Below, piece by piece: positions 1 through 5,331 of a stretch of 5,331 nt of DNA (the first letter of the stretch is position 1; each line of letters begins with the position of its first letter). The stretch covers positions 1-5,331 of the forward strand of contig JALSTF010000014.1 of assembly GCA_026983895.1 (NCBI GenBank). The letters run 5' to 3'. A program made the position numbers and the translations under genes. The notes below the pieces were generated by a model that did no database searches, was not told the DNA's origin, and saw only the letters and a list, made by a program, of their open reading frames with translations. Origin of the DNA: Sulfurovum sp. GTDB lineage: Bacteria; Campylobacterota; Campylobacteria; Campylobacterales; Sulfurovaceae.

Positions 1-1017
1 CGATTTGGTCGCATAGTTCTTCGCTTTTGCCGGAAGATATTTCTCCCCATAGGTATCTTTGATATGGGTTCTTGCCGCTTCTATGGCTTCTTTGGCGAGA
101 TTGAGTGAATCGGTCCTCATATAGGTGATCACCCCCATGGTCCCTTTGTCCGTTTTGACCCCTTCATAGAGTTTCTGTGCCACCATCATGGTCTTTTTCG
201 GAGAAAATCCAAGCTGCGTGGATGCTGCCTGCTGGAGGGTGGACGTCATGAACGGCGGCGGTGTCTTCGTCTTTCTCTTCGTTTTATCAAGGGAAGCCAC
301 AACAAAGGATTCACTTTTCGCAGAGGCAACGATCTCCTGTGCATCTGCATCTGTTTTGATCGTGAGTTTTTCTATTTTGAGGCCATTGTAGTCATAGATA
401 GAAGCATCGATGTTCTTCTGGAACAGTGCATCGATGGTCCAGTACTCTTCGGGTTTGAAAGCTTTTATCTCACGTTCCCTGTCCACTACGATCTTCAGTG
501 TCGAGCTTTGCACCCTTCCTGCACTCAGGCCTTTCTGGATCTTGCTTGCCAGCAGCGGGGAAAGTTTGTATCCTACAATACGGTCAAGCAGTCTCCGTGT
601 CTGTTGTGCATCGACAGAGTCCATATCGACCTTGCGGGGATTCTCCAGTGCATGCTGGATAGCGGATTTGGTGATCTCGTGAAAGACGATACGCGGCAGT
701 TCCGTAGGTTCTTTTCCGATCGCCTTGGCAATATGATACCCGATAGCTTCTCCCTCCCGGTCTTCATCGGTCGCGATATAAACAGTCTCAGCTTCTTTGG
801 AGAGTTTCTTGAGTTCTTTTACCGTAGCGCTGGCATCCCTCGGGATGGAGTATTTGGGAACAAGGTCGCCGGTTTCATCATCGATAGTGATGCCGAAAGT
901 GCTTTTGGGAAGATCCCTGATATGCCCTTTGGAAGCAATGACCTTGTAGTCCTTGCCCAGAAAATGGGTAATGGTGCGTGCTTTTGCCGGTGATTCGACG
1001 ATAATTAGATTTTTCAT
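1..1017 (-). CDS. topA: DNA topoisomerase I (type IA), N-terminal part, cut by left window edge
   Basis: This is the first 339 codons of the type IA enzyme that relaxes negatively supercoiled DNA in the cytoplasm by nicking one strand and passing the other. Seen in the translation: the protein opens MKNLIIVESPAKA, with the TOPRIM glutamate at E8. The acidic triad ATDEDREGE follows, with D84, D86 and E88 as Mg2+ ligands. SAGRVQ is at 165-170 and PPPFMTSTLQQAAS at 253-266. The active-site motif YMRTDS has the nucleophilic tyrosine at Y299 and the partner arginine at R301, close to E. coli Y319/R321. The reading frame has no stop up to base 1, so the gene continues to the left; the rest of the core and any C-terminal zinc-finger domains are outside the window. 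The ATG at 1015-1017 is chosen because it gives the family's canonical N-terminus, although its ribosome binding site is poor. It lies 101 bases downstream of the DUF2279 gene and probably has its own promoter. Confidence 0.97.
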   Translation of the reverse strand, partial: MKNLIIVESPAKARTITHFLGKDYKVIASKGHIRDLPKSTFGITIDDETGDLVPKYSIPRDASATVKELKKLSKEAETVYIATDEDREGEAIGYHIAKAIGKEPTELPRIVFHEITKSAIQHALENPRKVDMDSVDAQQTRRLLDRIVGYKLSPLLASKIQKGLSAGRVQSSTLKIVVDREREIKAFKPEEYWTIDALFQKNIDASIYDYNGLKIEKLTIKTDADAQEIVASAKSESFVVASLDKTKRKTKTPPPFMTSTLQQAASTQLGFSPKKTMMVAQKLYEGVKTDKGTMGVITYMRTDSLNLAKEAIEAARTHIKDTYGEKYLPAKAKNYATKS

Positions 1018-1118
1018 TCAATACATACTTTAATAGAAGAAATTTTTGGCATTGTAGCACAAAAGAGGATAAAAGGCTACTTGTTTATCCACTTTTTCCG
1101 GAACTCGAAAGGAATCGT
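1018..1118 (-). promoter_or_regulatory. Intergenic region with candidate topA promoter
   Basis: These 101 bases separate the DUF2279 stop codon from the topA start. On the minus strand they contain TGCTACAAT (bases 1059-1051), an extended -10 element of the form TGnTAnAAT. It would start transcription near 1044, leaving a leader of about 27 bases. A -35 at the usual distance is weak (TAGCCT). No good Shine-Dalgarno sequence precedes the topA ATG; the nearest is AAAG about 12 bases upstream. The TTCCGGAA palindrome at 1096-1103 is too short to be a terminator, and no other intrinsic terminator is visible, so read-through from the upstream genes is possible. Confidence 0.5.
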
Positions 1119-2087
1119 TTACCGGGTGTAGCCATGGTAGGGCCTTGCATAGGGTTTGAAATAGCTCTCGGAATTGAAGTCGTAACTGAAAGGCACATAC
1201 GTATAGGGCATTTGATAGTAGTTGAAGACTTTCGCTGTCTTGGTCCATCCCCAGGAAGCAAGTACCTGTGAGACATTGATACCTATGCCTACGAATATAT
1301 CGCGCTCCTGGGCACCTGGGAGATAGTTGTCATGATCCTGGTAACCTCTTGTATAGTACCCCAGTTCTATCTCTCCGTATTTCAGGAAAGTATCCTTCAT
1401 GCTGTCAAATCCGTTGAACTTCAGGGCAAAAAGATATTTCATGGAATTGTATTGTGTAAAAACATCTCCGCTCCCCTGAAAATCAGGAAGATATTCAAGT
1501 CTCAGGTCCATTTTTTTCTTCAGCTCCGGATACTTCTCTCTGGCATAATAGAAAAGTGCGCCGACCGTATTGGCAACGACATCTTCATAGGAAAATCCCT
1601 GTGAGGTACTGAAAGAATCTCCCAGTTCCATCAGGAACTGGAAAGACCAGGCGGAAAGAGGACCGTAGATGGAAGAACGATCTGTATCCATGCCCCAGTA
1701 TTCATACAGCGAAGAGAAGCCCAATGACCAGAGATAGGTGGAGTACATATGCCCGAATTTGTCCGCTCCTCCGTATTTGGTGTCTTTTTGGAACCAGCCT
1801 TCATGCCCCAAACTCGGAGCCGTACTGAAGTAATCCCAGAAAGCGACACCCCAGACCGTGACAAGCGCGGCGCCTGCAAGGTTGGTGTAGAGGACTCTGT
1901 CTATCAGTTTCGCTTCAGAATCTGCGGGTTCCATGATAGAGTGGTAGATGCTGTCGCCGAATGAGTAATCTTTGGGGGACTGCTGTTTATTAAGTGTGGA
2001 TACAGAGGCTGTTGAAGGCACGGACTGTAGCGAGTCTCCCGCAACAAGCGAGAGTGAAAGCAACAGCGAAATAAGAAGTGATCGCAT
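1119..2087 (-). CDS. DUF2279 (YfiM-like) exported protein of unknown function
   Basis: A 322-residue protein whose function I cannot assign. Residues 1 to about 17 form a signal peptide (MRSLLISLLLSLSLVAG). There is no lipobox cysteine, unlike the YfiM lipoproteins that typify the family, so cleavage by signal peptidase I or a retained anchor is expected. A second hydrophobic stretch lies at about 69-84. The central part, about 105-185, fits the DUF2279 pattern: GGADKFGH (D109, K110, H113), FLMELGDS (E154, D157), then GFSYEDVVANTVGAL (E168, D169, N173). These polar residues within hydrophobic helices suggest a membrane-associated or periplasmic fold. Residues about 200-322 are rich in aromatic residues with alternating patterns (GEIELGYYTRGY, DIFVGIGINVS) and look beta-rich; that they form an outer-membrane-associated domain is only an inference. 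The gene starts 31 bases after dcd and is probably co-transcribed with it. The start is supported by AAAAAAAGG 11 bases upstream. Confidence 0.8.
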   Translation of the reverse strand: MRSLLISLLLSLSLVAGDSLQSVPSTASVSTLNKQQSPKDYSFGDSIYHSIMEPADSEAKLIDRVLYTNLAGAALVTVWGVAFWDYFSTAPSLGHEGWFQKDTKYGGADKFGHMYSTYLWSLGFSSLYEYWGMDTDRSSIYGPLSAWSFQFLMELGDSFSTSQGFSYEDVVANTVGALFYYAREKYPELKKKMDLRLEYLPDFQGSGDVFTQYNSMKYLFALKFNGFDSMKDTFLKYGEIELGYYTRGYQDHDNYLPGAQERDIFVGIGINVSQVLASWGWTKTAKVFNYYQMPYTYVPFSYDFNSESYFKPYARPYHGYTR

Positions 2088-2088
2088 G

Positions 2089-2120
2089 AATATAATAACC
2101 TTTTTTTATGCTATTATATT
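2089..2120 (-). repeat. AT-only 9-bp inverted repeat across the dcd stop codon and the next gene's ribosome binding site
   Basis: AATATAATA at 2089-2097 is the exact reverse complement of TATTATATT at 2112-2120, with a 14-base loop between them. In the minus-strand mRNA the first arm overlaps the dcd stop codon (2121-2119). The loop displays the AAAAAAAGG Shine-Dalgarno sequence of the DUF2279 gene (2107-2099), and the second arm ends one base before its ATG. The stem is entirely A/U, so its stability is marginal. The first arm also holds TATAAT (2118-2113), a possible -10 box for an internal promoter; I see no matching -35. Confidence 0.45.
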
Positions 2121-2685
2121 ATGTTTGTTTTAAAATACGGGGAAGTGTGATACCGGTCTGACTTTGGTATTTGCCTTTTCTGTCGCGGTATGTTGTCTCG
2201 CACGGCTCATCACCCTGCAGGAACAGTACCTGTGCGATGCCTTCATTGGCATAGATCTTTGCAGGGAGCGGTGTGGTATTGGATATCTCAATGGTGATAT
2301 GCCCTTCGAACCCTGGCTCAAAGGGGGTGACGTTCACGATGATCCCGCAGCGGGCATACGTGCTTTTCCCCAGACAGATCGCCAGTGTGTCACTGGGCAT
2401 TTTGAAATACTCGATAGTCCGTGCGAGGGCAAATGAGTTGGGAGGCACGATGCAGACATCCCCTTTGAAATCAACAACATTGTTATGGTTGAAATCTTTG
2501 GGGTCCACCACTTCGGCATTGATGTTGGTGAAGATCTTGAACTCATCGCTTACGCGGATATCATATCCGTAGGAGCTCAGTCCGTAACTGACGACACCTT
2601 CCCCGATCAGACCCTCGCAAAAAGGGCTGATCATTGCTTCATTCAGTGATTTTTCTCGTATCCATGTATCCGGTTTCAATCCCAT
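2119..2685 (-). CDS. dcd: dCTP deaminase
   Basis: A full-length 188-residue dCTP deaminase. It converts dCTP to dUTP and ammonia in the cytoplasm, supplying dUMP for thymidylate synthesis after dUTPase action. Visible family signatures are SYGYDIRVSDEFK at 38-50 (the Dcd/dUTPase-fold strand), GKSTYARCGI at 106-115 (equivalent to the GRSSLARLGL nucleotide-binding motif in E. coli), and VNVTPFEPGFEGHITIEISN at 117-136. E133 in that last motif matches the catalytic glutamate E138 of E. coli. The C-terminal KYQSQTGITLPR (172-183) is the phosphate-binding tail. Length is normal for the family. Whether it also has the dUTPase activity of the bifunctional archaeal forms cannot be decided from sequence alone. 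The start is supported by AAAGGAA five bases before the ATG. The gene lies 33 bases after the SurA-like gene, and from memory a SurA-like gene (Cj1289) is also close to dcd in Campylobacter jejuni. Confidence 0.96.
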   Translation of the reverse strand: MGLKPDTWIREKSLNEAMISPFCEGLIGEGVVSYGLSSYGYDIRVSDEFKIFTNINAEVVDPKDFNHNNVVDFKGDVCIVPPNSFALARTIEYFKMPSDTLAICLGKSTYARCGIIVNVTPFEPGFEGHITIEISNTTPLPAKIYANEGIAQVLFLQGDEPCETTYRDRKGKYQSQTGITLPRILKQT

Positions 2686-2703
2686 GTGTATTCCTTTGTG
2701 GAG

Positions 2704-2722
2704 ATAGGGTGTTGTACCCTAT
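2704..2722 (-). repeat. Perfect 7-bp hairpin over the chaperone gene's stop codon, just before dcd
   Basis: ATAGGGT (2704-2710) and ACCCTAT (2716-2722) are exact reverse complements around a five-base loop. In the minus-strand transcript the stop codon TAG (2721-2719) is inside the first arm, and the second arm ends six bases before the dcd Shine-Dalgarno AAAGGAA (2697-2691). No U-run follows on the minus strand, so it does not look like a terminator. It may instead protect or punctuate the mRNA, or modulate dcd translation; that role is inferred. Confidence 0.5.
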
Positions 2723-3537
2723 TTTCTGATAACCTGTATGTTCGCTTCTGTTTTCATTTTGGAGAAATAGTCTTTCAGGGCTTCTGCCTGCTGTTCCTGT
2801 CTCCATCGTCCTGCCACAGCATTTCTCGCTTCGTCGAAAGAGAGCAGTTTTCTTCCGTTCTTGCTTTTGACTTTGTAAACGACCCAGCGGTCTCCAGCAT
2901 TCAGCGGCCGGGTAAAACCGCCATCGGGGGTAGAGAGCAGCATAGAGAGCATTGCCGGATTCATCCCTTGTGTTTTCTTTGTCTCGGAACGGCTGCGGAT
3001 GCCCTTAGTGCTGTGGGTACGAAGAAAGTTTTGGATCGCTTTTTCGGAAGTGCTTGAGTATTCGGTGAGATCCAGGGAAGTCGGCATCATGAACATCTCT
3101 TGGTGCGCCTGATAATAGCGTTTGAGCTGGTCTTCATTTGGAGGCAGTATGGTCCTGGCTACTTTTTCCTTGAAAAAACGTTCTTTTTTCATAGCCTGGC
3201 GGATCGACTCCCTGTATTTGCTCCAGCTTGTTCCCTGCTGTTTGAGCAGTTTTTGCATTTTGGGGATACTGATATTGTTGAGATTCGCGATCTGTGCGAT
3301 CTTTGCATCAATGGTCTCTTCCGAGATCTTGATGTTCTTCATGGCAACCTTCTGCAGTCTGTCCTGGACAAGAAGATCGATCGCCTGCTGTCTGGACATG
3401 CCTGTTTTCCGCTGTATTTTGGCAATTTCCGATGTAGTAATGGCTTCTCCGTTGACCGTAAGTGCGACACCGTCCAGCATTTTTGCCTGGCTAAAGGTCA
3501 ATAGTACGAATAACCCAAGTAGTATCAGTCTCTTCAT
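2719..3537 (-). CDS. SurA-like periplasmic chaperone with degenerate parvulin (PpiC-type) domain
   Basis: A 272-residue secreted protein, probably a periplasmic chaperone that helps outer-membrane or exported proteins fold. Residues 1-18 are a signal peptide (MKRLILLGLFVLLTFSQA) with a good cleavage site after A18. Residues about 21-135 match the SurA N-terminal domain: DGVALTVNGEAITTSEI at 22-38, followed by amphipathic, basic helices (RQQAIDLLVQDRLQK, then QAMKKERFFKEKV). Residues about 150-226 keep the second half of a parvulin domain (STPDGGFTRPLNAGDRWVVYKV). The opening RHILV-type strand with its active-site histidine is replaced by LDLTEYSS, so isomerase activity is doubtful. A long C-terminal helix (234-262) resembles the SurA closing helix. 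Size and layout recall C. jejuni Cj1289 and, less closely, PEB4. The start has GAGGGAA eight bases upstream. It is the first gene of the leftward cluster. Confidence 0.85.
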   Translation of the reverse strand: MKRLILLGLFVLLTFSQAKMLDGVALTVNGEAITTSEIAKIQRKTGMSRQQAIDLLVQDRLQKVAMKNIKISEETIDAKIAQIANLNNISIPKMQKLLKQQGTSWSKYRESIRQAMKKERFFKEKVARTILPPNEDQLKRYYQAHQEMFMMPTSLDLTEYSSTSEKAIQNFLRTHSTKGIRSRSETKKTQGMNPAMLSMLLSTPDGGFTRPLNAGDRWVVYKVKSKNGRKLLSFDEARNAVAGRWRQEQQAEALKDYFSKMKTEANIQVIRK

Positions 3538-3549
3538 ATGGTTGTTTCC

Positions 3550-3599
3550 CTCAAATGATATAGCGTTGATTATAGCATAATCGTGTAAATCTCAAATGA
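3550..3599 (+). repeat. Direct repeat CTCAAATGA, two copies 41 bases apart
   Basis: CTCAAATGA occurs at 3550-3558 and again at 3591-3599. The first copy lies beside the chaperone gene's ribosome binding site and the second lies in the shared -35 zone. A 41-base step is close to four helical turns, which would suit a protein binding the same DNA face, but no binding protein is known from this window. Confidence 0.45.
3569..3596 (-). promoter_or_regulatory. Candidate promoter of the leftward chaperone-dcd-DUF2279 operon
   Basis: On the minus strand TGCTATAAT (3577-3569) is an extended -10 element containing the consensus hexamer. Upstream, TTGAGA (3595-3590) or TTTGAG (3596-3591) could serve as -35 with a short 15- or 16-base spacer. 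Transcription would begin near 3562, giving a leader of about 25 bases before the ATG at 3537. Confidence 0.6.
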
Positions 3600-3616
3600 A
3601 TTTGGCTATAATCGTG
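3577..3616 (+). repeat. Direct repeat ATAATCGTG, two copies 31 bases apart
   Basis: ATAATCGTG occurs at 3577-3585 and 3608-3616, a step close to three helical turns. The second copy overlaps the -10 box of the cytochrome promoter and the first sits just upstream of the leftward -10 box. It could be an operator pair; the AT-rich half of each copy makes coincidence possible. Confidence 0.45.
3584..3612 (+). promoter_or_regulatory. Candidate promoter of the multihaem cytochrome gene
   Basis: TATAAT at 3607-3612 is a perfect -10 hexamer about 29 bases before the start codon. At 17 bases upstream the -35 position holds TGTAAA, a poor match, so an activator or an alternative upstream element may be needed. 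The transcript would start near 3619 with a leader of about 22 bases. Confidence 0.55.
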
Positions 3617-3640
3617 CTTTATAGCGAAGGATCACAGGAA

Positions 3641-5331
3641 ATGAAAAAGACAGCACTCTTAATGGCTTTACTGGTCGTGGTACTGGCGGCAGATGCAGGG
3701 AACAGTTGCATGAAATGCCATAAGGGCATCGAGCATATTCGGGCATTAGATTCCAAAATGATGCAAAAAATATTGGAAAAAGCTGAGCAGGCCGGAGCAA
3801 AAGGCAATGACTGTATCGTTTGTCACGGGGGGAACCCTGCCTCTTCCGACAAGGACCTTGCACATAGCGGTACCCTGCCGTATTTCAAGACGCACAAAGG
3901 GCCAAAAGCCTTCTACCCTTCTCCCGGGAGTCCCTGGATCAACGAGCATACCTGCGGGATGTGCCACCCCAAACAGGTCGCTTCGCAGTGGAACAGCCTG
4001 ATGAACACCGAAGGAGGGAAGATCCACGGGGCCATGTGGGGTTTCGGGGCCAAAGAGGGCTATGCGCATACGGCAAGCAACTTTGACGGCAAGAATATCC
4101 ATAAGCGTATAGGGACAGATGTCTATCGAAACTATATGAAAAAACTGGCTAAGGAGGAGCCGCAGGGCTTTCCCAAAAAAATGCACGAGATCCCAAAGGC
4201 ACCCACCGCTGACGAGATAGAGAAGGACCCTACACTCTCGGTGTACACGTACCTGCGCCAGGAGTGCCTGCGCTGTCATACCGGCGGGAAAGGAAGAAAA
4301 AGAAGAGGGGACTATCGCGGTATCGGCTGTTCCTCCTGTCACATTCCCTACTCCAATGAAGGCTTGTATGAAGGCAAGGATCCCAGCATTGACAAGAAAG
4401 AGCATGGCCACCTGCTCGTACATGCCATTCAATCTTCCCGCAAAGTCAAAGTGAAGGTACATGACACCACCTACAGCGGTATTCCGGTAGAGACCTGTAC
4501 GACCTGTCACAACCGGGGAAAACGTATCGGTGTGAGTTACCAGGGTCTGATGGAGACCAACTATCAGGCCACTTTCGACAGTGAAGGCAACGGCCAGCCC
4601 AAGCTCCATACCAAACGCTATCTGCACCTGCAGGAGGATATCCACTACTCCAAAGGGATGCTCTGTCAGGACTGCCATACTTCTGTTGACCACCACGGTG
4701 ACGGTTTCATCACCGGAGCGAACCTTGGTGCAGTGGAGATAGAGTGTCAGGATTGTCACGGAACGACCGACAAATACCCCTGGGAACTGCCGCTGGGCTA
4801 TTCGGATGAATTCAAAACAAAGCCCAAGACGGGCAAGGCAAGAGGCACGACCAAAACACTGGCAAAATACCTCAAACAGGGAAGCATCCCCAAGGACAAA
4901 GGGGACGGATTTCTGCTTTCTGCCCGGGGCAATCCACTTGTCAAGGCGGTGCGCAAAGGGGACAAGGTTGTCATGCATCTGGCTTCAGGCAAAGATATCA
5001 CGCTGACACCGCTCAAAGGCCTGAAGAAAGAGGGCAGGATCTCTAAAGAGGGATTGGTGGCGATGGATCAGATCAAAGCCCATACTGACCGGCTTGAGTG
5101 CTATACCTGCCATGCCACCTGGGCACCGCAGTGCTACGGCTGCCATGTCAAGATCGACTACTCCAAAGGCAAGCAGAACCCGGACTACCTCGCTGCTTCA
5201 CACAGCCATCACAACGGTGTCACCGGTGATGTCAAGAACCTGAAGGATTTTCTGGTTGACGGCAAGGTGACCGAGACACGCAGCTATCTGCGCTGGGAAA
5301 ATCCGGCGCTGGCACAGAACGGCGAGGGGCG
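3641..5331 (+). CDS. Periplasmic multihaem c-type cytochrome (at least ten haems), cut by right window edge
   Basis: The first 563 codons of a large c-type cytochrome; no stop is reached. Residues 1-17 or 1-19 form a Sec signal peptide (MKKTALLMALLVVVLAADA), so the haems would be attached in the periplasm. Ten classical CXXCH motifs begin at C23, C58, C105, C209, C230, C286, C342, C369, C487 and C498. Many other histidines (for example H75, H85, H103, H129, the HGH at 265-267 and SHSHH at 530-534) could be the distal axial ligands. Haems 9 and 10 are very close (CHATWAPQCYGCH), while about 113 residues without haem separate haems 8 and 9. A basic patch GKGRKRRG (216-223) follows haem 4. Such proteins carry electrons across the periplasm or act as terminal reductases for oxyanions or metals. 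I do not recognise a named family, and an HAO-type or tetrathionate-reductase assignment is not supported because no CXXCK or similar variant motif is seen. AAGGA nine bases before the ATG supports the start. Confidence 0.9.
   Translation, partial: MKKTALLMALLVVVLAADAGNSCMKCHKGIEHIRALDSKMMQKILEKAEQAGAKGNDCIVCHGGNPASSDKDLAHSGTLPYFKTHKGPKAFYPSPGSPWINEHTCGMCHPKQVASQWNSLMNTEGGKIHGAMWGFGAKEGYAHTASNFDGKNIHKRIGTDVYRNYMKKLAKEEPQGFPKKMHEIPKAPTADEIEKDPTLSVYTYLRQECLRCHTGGKGRKRRGDYRGIGCSSCHIPYSNEGLYEGKDPSIDKKEHGHLLVHAIQSSRKVKVKVHDTTYSGIPVETCTTCHNRGKRIGVSYQGLMETNYQATFDSEGNGQPKLHTKRYLHLQEDIHYSKGMLCQDCHTSVDHHGDGFITGANLGAVEIECQDCHGTTDKYPWELPLGYSDEFKTKPKTGKARGTTKTLAKYLKQGSIPKDKGDGFLLSARGNPLVKAVRKGDKVVMHLASGKDITLTPLKGLKKEGRISKEGLVAMDQIKAHTDRLECYTCHATWAPQCYGCHVKIDYSKGKQNPDYLAASHSHHNGVTGDVKNLKDFLVDGKVTETRSYLRWENPALAQNGEG

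Larger units (their letters stand above)
3568..3613. repeat. 9-bp inverted repeat enclosing both -10 boxes
   Basis: GATTATAGC (3568-3576) and GCTATAATC (3605-3613) are exact reverse complements separated by 28 bases. Each arm contains the -10 hexamer of one of the divergent promoters. Part of the symmetry follows simply from two TATAAT boxes facing opposite ways; the extra matching GC and C bases go beyond that. The left arm also forms a smaller dyad, GATTAT-AGC-ATAATC, at 3568-3582. Confidence 0.55.
3538..3640. promoter_or_regulatory. Divergent promoter region between chaperone operon and cytochrome gene
   Basis: These 103 bases separate two genes transcribed away from each other. They contain one candidate promoter for each direction, whose -35 zones would fall on roughly the same stretch (about 3584-3597). 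The region also contains an inverted repeat around the two -10 boxes and several short direct repeats, listed separately. Nothing in it looks like a small gene. Confidence 0.7.

Noticed and set aside
508..993. 161-codon plus-strand open frame opposite topA
   Set aside because: It lies fully antisense to the TOPRIM region of topA in exact codon register. The topA motifs prove the minus strand is coding.
1018..1026. Two-codon reading frame ATG TAT TGA directly before the topA ATG
   Set aside because: Minimal start-stop sequences like this arise easily by chance, and there is no properly spaced ribosome binding site in front of it.
2704..2726. Hairpin followed by TTTT on the plus strand, resembling a terminator
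   Set aside because: No plus-strand gene or transcript lies upstream that would need terminating, and the T run is short. The minus-strand reading has no U run.
3122..3580. 152-codon hydrophobic plus-strand frame that could look like a membrane protein
   Set aside because: It is antisense to the charged helices of the SurA-like gene; complementing lysine and glutamate codons yields hydrophobic residues. It also runs across the divergent promoter.
3746..4978. 410-codon open frame on the minus strand opposite the cytochrome gene
   Set aside because: Its codons are in exact register with the sense codons, so it stays open only because the cytochrome avoids TTA, CTA and TCA. The sense frame has a signal peptide and ten haem motifs; the antisense product has no recognisable domain.
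1..5331. Signs of horizontal transfer, mobile elements, tRNA or CRISPR
   Set aside because: No transposase, attachment-site repeat, tRNA cloverleaf or repeat-spacer array was seen. Base composition of sampled lines in the cytochrome gene overlaps that of topA, giving no clear evidence of foreign origin.

Overview
The window looks like chromosomal DNA from a Campylobacterota bacterium, most likely a Sulfurovum/Sulfurimonas-like relative. This is inferred from the protein sequences and from the pairing of a dcd gene with a small SurA-like chaperone; no search could be run. It holds five protein genes, two of them cut by the window ends, and no RNA gene, IS element, CRISPR array or phage feature that I could find.

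Layout: four genes lie head to tail on the minus strand, read right to left. They are a secreted SurA/parvulin-like chaperone (2719-3537), dCTP deaminase dcd (2119-2685), a DUF2279/YfiM-like exported protein of unknown function (1119-2087), and the N-terminal 339 codons of DNA topoisomerase I, topA (1-1017, running off the left edge). The first three are separated by only 33 and 31 bases and probably form one transcript. Each of these two short gaps carries a perfect inverted repeat that includes the upstream stop codon and sits beside or around the next gene's ribosome binding site. topA follows after 101 bases that contain a candidate promoter of its own.

On the plus strand a large c-type cytochrome gene (3641-5331, open at the right edge) starts divergently from the chaperone. 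Its visible 563 residues carry a signal peptide and ten CXXCH haem-binding motifs, so it is a periplasmic or secreted multihaem electron carrier or reductase. Its substrate cannot be told from the sequence.

The 103-base divergent region (3538-3640) has back-to-back TATAAT boxes embedded in a perfect 9-base inverted repeat, plus two different 9-base direct repeats spaced 31 and 41 bases apart. This is the most suggestive regulatory structure in the window. The minus-strand genes are housekeeping (DNA topology, dUTP supply, envelope protein folding). The cytochrome belongs to respiration and has no evident functional link to them beyond the shared control region. The most novel content is the multihaem cytochrome, especially its tight haem 9/10 pair and its haem-free 113-residue insert.
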